DNA of 28,401 nt from Gammaproteobacteria bacterium (lineage in GTDB: Bacteria > Pseudomonadota > Gammaproteobacteria > Steroidobacterales > Steroidobacteraceae). Position numbers and translations under genes: made by a program. The DNA is taken from assembly GCA_025350345.1 (NCBI GenBank), contig JANXYA010000049.1, forward strand, positions 1 through 28,401, in the 5' to 3' direction. The notes beneath the pieces were generated by a model that worked only from the letters and a program-made list of their open reading frames with translations, made no database searches and had not been told where the DNA came from. This document shows, one piece after another, positions 15,285 through 23,607 of this stretch; position 1 is the first letter of the stretch; every line of letters begins with the position of its first letter.

Positions 15285-16186
15285 TTGACGGCACCGAGCA
15301 GGCGCGCGATGGTGTCGTCGAACAGCGTGAACAGGTCATGCGCCGCAGGCGTTCCGCCGACTGAATAGGGCAACAGCACCACAGGCACGTGAATGCGCTC
15401 GGACAGCCAGTCCGCCGCCTTGGAGTCGTTGTAGGCGTTGCGCAGGATCAGCTTCGGAGGCGCAGCCGAGAGCTTGGTCACCAGTTCCGCCAGGTAGCTG
15501 CTGCTGGGCGGCACGCCCGGCTTCGGTTCGATGGCGGCCACCTCCCGCAGCCCCAGCCAGTGGCACAGGTAAGCCTGGTCGCGATGGATCACTACGACGG
15601 GCACACCCTTCAGCGGCGCGGCCTGCTGCTCCCAGCGTACTATGGCCGCCTGCCAGCGCGACTGGAAATCGCTCCCGCGACCCTGGTAGTAGCTGGCGTT
15701 CGCGGCATCGAGCGTGGCCAGTCTCGCGCTCAGCGCCGCCGCCACGATCGCGATGTTGTGCGGATCCAGGTGCGCGTGCGGATTGCCGAGGGGGTGCACA
15801 TCGCCCATCGAGCGATCGACGGCGGAGGGCACCTCGAGCAGCCGCAGATTGGTATCGGCCTCAAAGTTGCCGGGGTTGCCCGGCTGGATGCGCGCGTTGC
15901 CCGATTCGCGCAGCAGTACCGGCAACCAGCCGATCTCGAGCTCGGCACCGGCCGCGACCACCAGGTCCGCATTGCGCGCCCGCGCCACCAGGCTGGGCTT
16001 GGCGTCGACGCGGTGCACGTCCTGGAAGGCGCTGGTCGCGGCGTACACATCGACCTTGTCGCCGCCCAGTTCCCGCGTCAGCGCGGCCCACTCCGGCGTC
16101 GTGGCCAGCACTCTGATGGCAGCCTGCGCGGGCAGCGTCACGGCGGCAATCAGGATGGCCGCGGCAATTTTCACAATACTGTTCAT
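15281..16186 (-). CDS. Periplasmic metal-binding protein, ZnuA-like
   Basis: About 301 residues: a signal peptide (MNSIVKIAAAILIAAVTLPA) and a cluster A-I metal-binding protein. Candidate ligands are the His in FQDVHRVDAKPS, the second in GNPHAHLDPHN, and acidic residues further on. The His-rich loop of classical ZnuA is missing, and the first ligand motif reads DVH where DPH is common. I prefer ATG 16186 to 16192: AGGAG (at 16196-16200, overlapping the stop of the upstream gene) is 8 bases from the former and only 2 from the latter. It delivers metal to the permease encoded next. The family branch is typical of Xanthomonadales-type zinc loci, which is inference from memory. Confidence 0.87.
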   Translation of the reverse strand: MNSIVKIAAAILIAAVTLPAQAAIRVLATTPEWAALTRELGGDKVDVYAATSAFQDVHRVDAKPSLVARARNADLVVAAGAELEIGWLPVLLRESGNARIQPGNPGNFEADTNLRLLEVPSAVDRSMGDVHPLGNPHAHLDPHNIAIVAAALSARLATLDAANASYYQGRGSDFQSRWQAAIVRWEQQAAPLKGVPVVVIHRDQAYLCHWLGLREVAAIEPKPGVPPSSSYLAELVTKLSAAPPKLILRNAYNDSKAADWLSERIHVPVVLLPYSVGGTPAAHDLFTLFDDTIARLLGAVK

Positions 16187-16197
16187 GATCATGGCTC

Positions 16198-17640
16198 CTA
16201 GAACTTGTGGGCGCCGTGCGCGCCGATGCTGTAGAGGTATTGCAGCATGAGCTGCCGATCGCGGAGGTCGAGGCGCGCATCGTCCCAGGCGTACTGCGCA
16301 CGCAGTCGCGTGAACTCGCTGGGATTCCAGTCAAACATCACGCTGACGCGGGTCGGCTTGGCCGGCGCCAGCGTCGGGAAGCTGATGGGAGGCAGCAGGC
16401 CGCTGTCGATGAGGCCGATGTAAGTGCTGCCCGAATCAAGCGCGTCGTAGCGGGCGCCGAAGCGCCAGCGCGGCATGAACTGATACACGCCCTGTGCGTA
16501 CCAGCCCGATTGCCGGCTGCGGTAAGGCGCCGACAGCGTCAGCTGATTGATCGTCGCCGCGAGCTGTCCGTCCTCGGTGCGCTGCAGGTACTCCGCCTGC
16601 AGCTTCAGCGAGTGCACGTTGGCATTGCCGTGCGGTGACCACTTCAGGATCCCATCGACCACCCAGGTGTGCGAATCGCCGGTGAATGCCTCATCGTTCG
16701 GAACACCGCCCGCCGTGATGTCGGTGAAACTGCGGTCTTCGGCGCGCGCGTCCAGCCACGACAGTCCGAGGCGCCAGCTGGTCGAATCGCCGATGTCATC
16801 GCCCACATGCGCCAGCAGCGCGCCGCCGTTGAGGCCGTTGCCCTGCAGGCTGGTGCGCGGAAACTGCGCGCCGTTGCCGGTCTCCGCGCCGAGTTCGACA
16901 AAAATGTCCGTCGGTGCCACCCACTTGAGCTGGGCGCCGTCCTGCGCCAGCTGCCCGCCGAACATCGCCTGGTAAATGAGCGGCTGGTCCACGAAATCCC
17001 AGGCGTGGCTGTGAACTTCGTTCAGGTAGCCCAGGCCGGAGAAGAACCGCCCCGCCTTGATCGACAGGCCGGAGGGCAGGGCGAAGGTCTTGACGTAGGC
17101 CTCTTCCACACTGATCGAATTGTCGCCGGTGATGGCGGTGGTGAGATTGGCGAAGAAATAGGGATCGACGTTGGCTGCGAGCGACAGCTCGGATTCACCC
17201 AGGGTGAAGCCGCGCGGGCCCGGGCCCACTCCCTCGCCCGCCGGCATGAAGCCGGCGATGCGATAAGTCGCCGGATCCTCGGACAGCTGCGCATAGCGGC
17301 CGCCGAGAATGACCGAGATGGCCGGATTGAAGGCATTCTGTCCGCCCCCGCCTCCCGGAACGCTGGGTGGCAACGCCACGGCAGCAGGGGCCGGGACCTC
17401 CGCCGCCGCAACCGGCGGCGCGGCGCTGGACGCCGCAGCGCTCGAGGCCGCGGCGAGCTGCGACTCGAGCTGTGCCACGCGCGCCTCGAGCGCGCTGAGC
17501 TCCTCCTGGTAGCTTGATTTCACCGCGTCGAGCTCCGATCGCAGCTCGCTCAGCTCGGACGCACGCGCCGGCATCACCGCCAGCGCCAGCAGGCTCAACG
17601 CCGCCAGGCGCAATACGCCTATAGCCTTGTATCTGATCAT
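16198..17640 (-). CDS. Outer-membrane beta-barrel protein (porin-like) of the metal uptake locus
   Basis: A 480-residue protein with a signal peptide (to about residue 27, MPARA-SEL), a short heptad-like coiled coil (about 28-65, SELRSELDAVKSSYQEELSAL, here given in part), an Ala/Pro-rich linker (66-95) and a beta-barrel of alternating strands ending in HKF, the C-terminal Phe recognised by the BAM machinery. The N-terminal coiled coil may form a trimer as in some porins. I see no TonB box or plug, so it is more likely a passive channel. Gene order implies it moves metal, or a metal complex, across the outer membrane to the ZnuA-like protein. GGAGAGG about 8 bases upstream supports the ATG. 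Confidence 0.8.
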   Translation of the reverse strand: MIRYKAIGVLRLAALSLLALAVMPARASELSELRSELDAVKSSYQEELSALEARVAQLESQLAAASSAAASSAAPPVAAAEVPAPAAVALPPSVPGGGGGQNAFNPAISVILGGRYAQLSEDPATYRIAGFMPAGEGVGPGPRGFTLGESELSLAANVDPYFFANLTTAITGDNSISVEEAYVKTFALPSGLSIKAGRFFSGLGYLNEVHSHAWDFVDQPLIYQAMFGGQLAQDGAQLKWVAPTDIFVELGAETGNGAQFPRTSLQGNGLNGGALLAHVGDDIGDSTSWRLGLSWLDARAEDRSFTDITAGGVPNDEAFTGDSHTWVVDGILKWSPHGNANVHSLKLQAEYLQRTEDGQLAATINQLTLSAPYRSRQSGWYAQGVYQFMPRWRFGARYDALDSGSTYIGLIDSGLLPPISFPTLAPAKPTRVSVMFDWNPSEFTRLRAQYAWDDARLDLRDRQLMLQYLYSIGAHGAHKF

Positions 17641-17705
17641 GGGACCGCCTCTCCAAACTCATGAGAATCGCCGGACCGCCGCGGCGGCCGGACCCGTGCC
17701 GAGAG

Positions 17706-18026
17706 CTACGGGTGAGCGGGCGGGGCTCGAGAGCGATAGGCAGTGTGAGTGGCGGCGCGCGGCTGCAGCTGCGCCTGAAAGGCGATGACGGAGGATGCGC
17801 GTGCCGGCAGATGCAGCAGAGGAACCGCTGAACCGCCCACGGTGGCCAGGAGCGGTGCAAAGGCCACGCACTCGCTGCAGGTCAGTGCATGGACGCGCTG
17901 CGGCTCGTCATTGGCGTCGCGCGCTACGGTCAGGTGCGAGTAGGCGTGCGCCTGCGCCCCCAGCTGCGCGATCACGAGGACCAGCGCCTGGAGCTTGCAC
18001 AGTACCCTTAGCCTGGAAAGACGCAT
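17706..18026 (-). CDS. Small secreted CxxC protein
   Basis: A 106-residue protein with a signal peptide (cleavage probably after AQAHA at 24-28) and a mature part holding His 27/31/46 and the pair C50-S-E-C53, followed by a hydrophobic segment FAPLLATVGGSAVPLL. Its pattern (HAYSH..., CSECVAFAPLL) resembles short hypothetical proteins often seen beside metal-transport genes, some grouped as DUF2946-like; I hold that loosely. The His and Cys residues could bind zinc or copper. I chose ATG 18026 because the signal starts there; longer versions up to 18167 add an implausible N-terminus. It heads the metal operon (65 bases before the barrel gene) and is divergent from the next operon. Confidence 0.62.
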   Translation of the reverse strand: MRLSRLRVLCKLQALVLVIAQLGAQAHAYSHLTVARDANDEPQRVHALTCSECVAFAPLLATVGGSAVPLLHLPARASSVIAFQAQLQPRAATHTAYRSRAPPAHP

Positions 18027-18155
18027 CTGCTGGCTGCCGCTCACTGCGTGGAATCCTAGCACTTTCAGCGGGTTAAAGCAGCGCCCGCGGGCTGTAAACG
18101 ATCTGTAGGTACCCGGTAAGCCACCGGCAAGTAGCCCTGGGGCATCGTTGGCCCC

Positions 18156-19754
18156 ATGGAAACCCAAGCAATCAGCCCGATTTCAAGGACCGCAGGCCAG
18201 GCTCGCGCCGCGCGTGCCCTGCTTCCGGTGTTCTGCGCCAAGGCCGCCTGCGCCGCCGTTTCGCTGGCGCTGCGCCTGGTCCGCAGCCACTTCCAGCTGT
18301 GGCGACTGTGCGCCCGCCACTACCCGGAGGCGCTCAGTCGCCTGGCCGCCTTGATGGCGTACCTGAACTGCCGGCTGGCGACGGCTACCGTGCCGGCGTA
18401 CCAGCGGTTTCTCGCAGCACAGCGCGTCCCGGCCGACACCGCGGCACTGTCGGAGTTTCCGGAGACGACGCGCGAGAACTACGCCGGCGTGTACACGCTG
18501 GAAAGTCAGTGCCGGCAGGGCCGCTGGGACTTGCCCGGCTCGACCGTGGACGAATCCTCCGGCTCGACGGGGCAGCCCTTCAACTGGCTGCGCTGCGCGG
18601 CGGAGCTCGAAGACATCCATCGCAACATCGGCAACTACATCCGTCTCGAATTTCCCACCGAGCGGTTGTTCTGCATCAACGCATTCTCGATGGGAGCCTG
18701 GGCGACCGGCGTCAATTTCACCGCCGCGATGCGCCGCGTCGCGATGGTCAAGTCGGCCGGGCCCGACGTGCCCACCATCATCGCCACGCTGCGGGCCTTC
18801 GGGCCGAAGTACGACTACCTCATCACGGCCTACCCGCCCTTTCTCAAGCACCTGTGCGACGAGCTCGAGACCTCCGGACTGCCGCTCAGCGACTACCGGC
18901 TGTACGGACTGGTGGCGGGCGAGGCGATGACCGAGGCGCTGCGATCACACCTGCAGAAGCGCTTCATCAAGGTGCTGTCGGGGTACGGTGCCTCCGATGT
19001 GCAGGTCGGCATCGGCGGCGAGACCGATTTCACCGTCGCGCTGCGCCAGCGCATCGCCGCGGATGCCAGGCTGCGCTACGCGATCCTCGGCGAAGGGGAG
19101 GACCGGATCCCGATGATCTTCCAGTACAACCCCTGCGAAAGCTACATCGAGGTCAACACGCGCGATGAGCTCATCTTCACGCTGGGCAATACCTCGGTGT
19201 GCTGCCCGAAGCTGCGCTACAACCTGCACGACGAAGGCATGGTCAGGTCCTTCGGCGAAATCGCAGCGACGCTCGCACGGTGCGGGGCCGCCGCCGGAGG
19301 TGCCGCAACGGCCATGCCGCGCGCCAGCATGCGCATGCCGCTGCTGTTCCTGTTCGGGCGGCGCGACAGTACGGTCTCGGTCATGGGTGCGAACATCTAC
19401 CCGCAGGACATCGAGCACGGCCTGTATCGCAATCCGCAGCTGGCGCAGCGCATCCACGGCTTCGTGCTGGCGCTCGAGGAGCACAGCGACCTGAGCGGCA
19501 GCGTCACCGTGCACGTGGAGTGGCGCGACCAGCCCTCAGCCGCGTCCAGCGCAGCCATCGCCGCGGAGCTCGAAGCGGGCGTCTGCACCTACCTGCAGGC
19601 CAGCAACCGCGACTTTGCCAATGCGGCGCGCGAGCTCTCGCAGGCCACGCGCATCCGCGTGAACCTGCACAAGATGGGCACCGGGCCTTTCGCCGCGCGC
19701 CGCGCGAGCATCAAGAACCGCTACCTGCTGCGCGCCGCGCCGGCGACGGTGTAG
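18156..19754 (+). CDS. PaaK-like adenylate-forming enzyme
   Basis: A 532-residue member of the phenylacetate-CoA ligase/coenzyme-F390-synthetase-like branch of the adenylate-forming superfamily. The ATP-phosphate loop is SSGSTGQPF (134-142), the adenine site YGASD (277-281), the hinge GRRDSTVSVMGANIYPQDIE (401-420; D404 would bind ribose), and the C-terminal Lys K520 in SIKNRYLL. It should activate a carboxylic acid as the acyl-adenylate and pass it to CoA, an amine or a carrier. The N-terminal 100 residues (several Arg/Ala-rich helices) are unlike PaaK and may be membrane-associated. It is the first gene of the five-gene operon; the next starts 5 bases after its stop. No ribosome site is clear before ATG 18156. 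Confidence 0.82.
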   Translation: METQAISPISRTAGQARAARALLPVFCAKAACAAVSLALRLVRSHFQLWRLCARHYPEALSRLAALMAYLNCRLATATVPAYQRFLAAQRVPADTAALSEFPETTRENYAGVYTLESQCRQGRWDLPGSTVDESSGSTGQPFNWLRCAAELEDIHRNIGNYIRLEFPTERLFCINAFSMGAWATGVNFTAAMRRVAMVKSAGPDVPTIIATLRAFGPKYDYLITAYPPFLKHLCDELETSGLPLSDYRLYGLVAGEAMTEALRSHLQKRFIKVLSGYGASDVQVGIGGETDFTVALRQRIAADARLRYAILGEGEDRIPMIFQYNPCESYIEVNTRDELIFTLGNTSVCCPKLRYNLHDEGMVRSFGEIAATLARCGAAAGGAATAMPRASMRMPLLFLFGRRDSTVSVMGANIYPQDIEHGLYRNPQLAQRIHGFVLALEEHSDLSGSVTVHVEWRDQPSAASSAAIAAELEAGVCTYLQASNRDFANAARELSQATRIRVNLHKMGTGPFAARRASIKNRYLLRAAPATV

Positions 19755-19759
19755 CCGCC

Positions 19760-21445
19760 ATGCTACGCCGCGCCACTTTGTCTGCAGCCCTCCCCGGCGT
19801 TGCCCTGGCGCTGGTGTTGCTGGCCGCCTGCCGCGGCCCGCAGGTTTACCTGGCGGCCACGTCGGCGGACCTGCAGGCCAATCCGGTCGCGGGCCTGGGC
19901 GACGCCGACGCCGGGCGGATGCGCTTTCTGTTCGATGACCTCAATGGCCTGAGCACGCAGACCCTGCAGACCAACGCTTTCCCCTGGAAGGTCGTCACCA
20001 CCGCGTTCCTGCTGGAACGGCAATCGCACCCGCTGACGCCGGCCGATCTGGACGGCCTCGGCGCCGTATTCCAGGAGTTCGGCTTCATCACACCCGCGGG
20101 CATCGCCAACTGGCCGGCCGGCCAGCCTGCACCGCACTTTGCACGGCCCATGGGAATTACCGCCGGCACCATCAGCAGCCCGGTGCTGGGATTCAGGCTG
20201 GAAGTGGCCAACGTGACTTGTGCGGCCTGTCATGCGGGCGTGAGCTACGACGCGCAGGGCATGCCACAGGCGCAAGTCTGGCTGGGCCTGCCCAACACCT
20301 CGGTCAACTACCAGGCCTTCGGGATCGCTGTGACGCGCGCGCTCGGCGCCGCAGTCCGTGATCCGCAGCGATTCCTCGCGGCCCTGCAGGCGCTCTACCC
20401 GCAGCTGGACCGGCGCGAGTTTCACACGATTGCCGGGCGCGTGCTGCCGGCGCTGTCCCGCCACCTGGCCCAGATCGCGGCGACGACGCCGGACTACCCG
20501 TTGGGATTTCACGGCGGCTCGAGCGGCTTCATCAACGGGCTCGGCGCTGCCAAGCGCATGTTCGGGGTGCTGCCGGCTGCGCTCGTCCCCGCCGATCGGG
20601 GCTCCACCTCGGTGCCGGATCTGGCCAGCCTGCGGCTGCGCTCCTCGGCCTTCTGGGATGGCGGCGATGCGCCGGCCGGACAGGCGCGCTTCGAGGAACG
20701 GACCGCCGCCGAGGCGACAGAGGCGCATTACCAGGATTTCGCACCGATCATGAACGCGGTGACGACGCCGGTCATGGGCATCGAGCCCAAGGTCGCGATC
20801 CGCTCGCTGCCGCGCGTGCGGCAGATCGCGCAGTTCCTGCGCGGCTATGCGCCGCCGAAATTTCCCGGAACGATTGATCGCGAGCGCGCGCTGCGCGGCC
20901 GCGAAATCTTTGCGCACTCCTGCAGCCGCTGCCATGGCGAGTACAGCGCAGGCATCGACGAGGTGAGCCTGGAGCGCTTTCCCAATCGCCTGGTCCCGGT
21001 CGAGCGCATCGGCACCGATCCTCTGCGTGCGCAGCTCGTCACAGCCAATCTGGTCGCGGCCTTCAAGCGTTCGCCATTCGCGGCGGGTGTCGACGCGGCG
21101 GCGACCGGCGGCTACGCCGCACCGCCGCTGGATGGCCTTTGGGCTACGGCGCCGTACCTGCATAACGGCAGCGTACCGACGCTGTGGGACATGCTGCACC
21201 CGGCCTCGCGGCCGCAGCGCTTCTGGGTCGGCGGCCACGCCCTCGATTTCTCCCGTGTCGGCATCGCCCTGCAGCCCGATGCCGATGGAGTGTGGGTCTA
21301 CGCCCCCGGCTATCGGCCGTGGGCACAACCGAGCCTCTACGACACGCGCGAACCCGGCCAGTCCAACCAGGGCCACGCCTTTCCCTTCGAGCACCTGACC
21401 GAAGCGGAGAAGACCGACCTGCTCGAGTACCTGAAACTGCTTTGA
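19760..21445 (+). CDS. Lipoprotein c-type cytochrome with two haem motifs
   Basis: A 561-residue envelope protein. The signal ends in the lipobox LLAAC with C24 as lipid-bearing Cys. Two CxxCH haem c sites are present: C154-A-A-C157-H158 (VTCAACHAG) and C388-S-R-C391-H392 (HSCSRCHGEY). The end (APPLDGLWATAPYLHNGSVPTL) resembles the cytochrome c domain of di-haem peroxidase/thiol-oxidoreductase-like proteins, where a Met or His from that part is the sixth ligand. It would sit on the periplasmic side and accept or donate electrons. It starts 5 bases after the ligase stop and its start overlaps no other; the role in the operon may be oxidation of the product or of a partner flavoprotein. Confidence 0.85.
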   Translation: MLRRATLSAALPGVALALVLLAACRGPQVYLAATSADLQANPVAGLGDADAGRMRFLFDDLNGLSTQTLQTNAFPWKVVTTAFLLERQSHPLTPADLDGLGAVFQEFGFITPAGIANWPAGQPAPHFARPMGITAGTISSPVLGFRLEVANVTCAACHAGVSYDAQGMPQAQVWLGLPNTSVNYQAFGIAVTRALGAAVRDPQRFLAALQALYPQLDRREFHTIAGRVLPALSRHLAQIAATTPDYPLGFHGGSSGFINGLGAAKRMFGVLPAALVPADRGSTSVPDLASLRLRSSAFWDGGDAPAGQARFEERTAAEATEAHYQDFAPIMNAVTTPVMGIEPKVAIRSLPRVRQIAQFLRGYAPPKFPGTIDRERALRGREIFAHSCSRCHGEYSAGIDEVSLERFPNRLVPVERIGTDPLRAQLVTANLVAAFKRSPFAAGVDAAATGGYAAPPLDGLWATAPYLHNGSVPTLWDMLHPASRPQRFWVGGHALDFSRVGIALQPDADGVWVYAPGYRPWAQPSLYDTREPGQSNQGHAFPFEHLTEAEKTDLLEYLKLL

Positions 21446-21458
21446 CAGGCAAGCCACC

Positions 21459-22580
21459 ATGCACTTCCAGCCCATCACCACGCGCCGTGAACTGACCGAG
21501 TGGCTCGATCTGACGCGGCGGATCTACCCGACGCCCCTGTACGTGCCGCCGATCAGGCAACAGCTCGTGAAGTACTTCGAACAGCAGGGTGACGGCGGCT
21601 CGACGCACTGCGCCTTCTTCGCGGTGCGCGATGCGAGCGGCGCCATCGTGGCGCGCACCACCGCGCACTCGAATGCCGCACTCGACGAGAAGTTCGGCCT
21701 GCCGCTGCAGCTGTTCGGATTCACGGAATTCATCGAGGATCCGGCCGCGTTTGCCGCGCTCATCCAGGGACTGCACCGCCAGGGCAGCTATGCCGGGCGC
21801 CACGCGCTGTTTGGCCCCTGCAACCTCCTGCCCAATGCCTACGGCGGCGTGCTCACGGCCGGGTTCGACCAGCGCGGCATCCTCGACAGCGTCTACAACC
21901 ACGCCTACTACGCCGACTACTACCGCCAGGCCGGGTTTCGCGAGCGCTTTGCCTCGGCCACCTACATCTGCGACAGCGTGCAGAGCGGGCCCGACGCCAC
22001 GGCCGTGTTCCGCTTTGACGACGGGCGAATCGCCGGCGAGGGGCTGGAGATCCACTACGCCGACCGCCGCCGCTTTGGCGAACAGATACCGCTGTTTCAC
22101 CAGCTGTTGAACACCTGCTTTGCCGAGCGGCCCTACTACACCAGCATCTCCCTGCCCGAGTTGCATGAACGCATGGCCGAGCTGGTGCACATCATGGACG
22201 AGCGGCTGCTCATGTACCTCACCCGCCATGGCCAACCCGTCGCCTTCGCCATCTGCCTGCCCGACATCTCGGAATTCCTGGCGAAGGTCGACGGCAACCT
22301 GAACCTGTACAACCAGCTGCGGCTGCTGCTCACGCGCCACCGCTATCGGCGCGACGCGCTGTTCGTGGTCGCCGGCGTCGTCGCCAGCTGCCGGGGCCTG
22401 GGCTACCAGGCCTTGCTCCAGCGGCAGCTGTTTCGCAACCTGCGTGCCCACGGCTATCGCGCGATCCGCTCCACCTATGTCGAGGACGACAACGTCGCGG
22501 CCCGCACGCAGTTCCTCAGGATGGGCGGACGCGTCATGCAGCGCCTGAACTTCTTCCAGCTCGAGGTTGCCGGTGACTGA
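21459..22580 (+). CDS. GNAT-fold acyltransferase-like protein (YghO-like)
   Basis: A 373-residue protein of the large GNAT-fold family that includes YghO: RRIYPTPLYVPPIRQQL near the N-terminus, HALFGPCNLLPNAYGGVLTA (about 116-135), then FDQRGILDSVYNHAYYADYY, and a second GNAT-like half ending VAGVVASCRGLGYQALLQRQ, which resembles the acyl-CoA pyrophosphate loop. The family transfers acyl groups to amines in tested cases, but most members are uncharacterised. In the operon it is a natural acceptor step after the adenylate-forming enzyme. It begins 13 bases after the cytochrome stop; its stop is overlapped by the next gene. No signal peptide, so cytoplasmic. Confidence 0.75.
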   Translation: MHFQPITTRRELTEWLDLTRRIYPTPLYVPPIRQQLVKYFEQQGDGGSTHCAFFAVRDASGAIVARTTAHSNAALDEKFGLPLQLFGFTEFIEDPAAFAALIQGLHRQGSYAGRHALFGPCNLLPNAYGGVLTAGFDQRGILDSVYNHAYYADYYRQAGFRERFASATYICDSVQSGPDATAVFRFDDGRIAGEGLEIHYADRRRFGEQIPLFHQLLNTCFAERPYYTSISLPELHERMAELVHIMDERLLMYLTRHGQPVAFAICLPDISEFLAKVDGNLNLYNQLRLLLTRHRYRRDALFVVAGVVASCRGLGYQALLQRQLFRNLRAHGYRAIRSTYVEDDNVAARTQFLRMGGRVMQRLNFFQLEVAGD

Positions 22581-23607
22581 CTTCGCAGCCCTGCGGGAGC
22601 GCGAGTGGCTGGCGCGGCGCGCGCCCTCGGCCCACAACACCCAGCCCTGGCTGCTGCACTACCAGGCCGACGCCATCCGCCTGGACTTCGACCCGCGCCG
22701 GCACCTGGTGCAATCGGATCCGGGACACCGCGACCTGCTCCTGTCACTGGGCACGTTCGTGGAATCGCTCCTCATCGTGGCAAGCGATGCGGGCCTGGGG
22801 CTGGCGTTCGAGGCTGCGATCGATCTCGAGCGGCACCGCATCGGCTGGTTCCGCCGCAGCGAGGACCTCTACCCCACTGCCTTCGTTCCGCAGGACCTGC
22901 TGCGCCGCCGGACCAGCCGGCTGCCGCTGACTTCGCCGAAGCTTGCTCCGGCTGCCCGCGAGGCCCTGCATTCGCAGCTGCGCGCCGCCGAGCGGCTCGA
23001 TCTGCTGCGCGGCGAGGAGGTGCGCGACCTGCTCGGCCCGGCCGATCGCCACATGCTGGATGAACCCGGCATAGCCGCCGAATTGCGGCAGTGGTTGCGC
23101 CACGATGGCGATGCCCCCGACGCAATGGCGGCCGACTCGACGGCGGCCGATGGACTGAGCAGCGCGTGCCTGTCGCTGAGCGCGCTGGAAGGGCGCGTGC
23201 TGGCGGCCCTGCTGAGCCCGCCGGTGCATCCCTGGTTCCGGCGCCTGCACCTCGCCGCGTTGCTCAATGCCCTGACGCCGCGACTGGTCCACGAGGACAG
23301 CACGCTGCTGGCCCTGCGCGCCCGGGGCAGGGAGCCGGCAGATGTGCTCGAGGCCGGGCGCAGCCTGATGCGATTGTGGCTCGAGCTGGGCCGGATGGGC
23401 CTGTACGTTCAGCCACTGAGCCAGATCCTGGATTTTCCGGAGACGCAGGCGCGATTGGCAGAACGCCTGCGTGTTGGTGCGGACGAGCACCTGTTGTGCC
23501 TGTTCCGTACCGGCCATTCGCCACCGCCCGCGCTGTCGCGACGACTGGGCGAGACGGCGGCGCAGCGCGCATCGCTGCGTGCCGCCGCGGGCGCGGACCT
23601 GCCGTGA
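22573..23607 (+). CDS. Acg-like nitroreductase-fold protein
   Basis: A 344-residue protein that opens with LARRAPSAHNTQPWLLHYQA (15-34) and continues LVQSDPGHRDLLLSLGTFVE, both signatures of the long nitroreductase-like group that includes mycobacterial Acg. Its fold holds FMN, but in Acg the active site is lidded and no nitroreductase activity was found, so a sequestering or redox role is possible. GTG 22573 overlaps the previous stop by 8 bases and has CGAGG 6 bases upstream; the TTG at 22567 is a less likely alternative. It is coupled to the GNAT gene upstream and to the exporter gene downstream (GTGA). Substrate unknown. Confidence 0.78.
   Translation: MTDFAALREREWLARRAPSAHNTQPWLLHYQADAIRLDFDPRRHLVQSDPGHRDLLLSLGTFVESLLIVASDAGLGLAFEAAIDLERHRIGWFRRSEDLYPTAFVPQDLLRRRTSRLPLTSPKLAPAAREALHSQLRAAERLDLLRGEEVRDLLGPADRHMLDEPGIAAELRQWLRHDGDAPDAMAADSTAADGLSSACLSLSALEGRVLAALLSPPVHPWFRRLHLAALLNALTPRLVHEDSTLLALRARGREPADVLEAGRSLMRLWLELGRMGLYVQPLSQILDFPETQARLAERLRVGADEHLLCLFRTGHSPPPALSRRLGETAAQRASLRAAAGADLP

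Noticed and set aside
18081..18096. GC-rich dyad near GCCCGCGGGC between the divergent metal locus and ligase operon
   Set aside because: It is not AT-rich and does not resemble a Zur box; the dyad is short and such sequences are frequent in GC-rich DNA.
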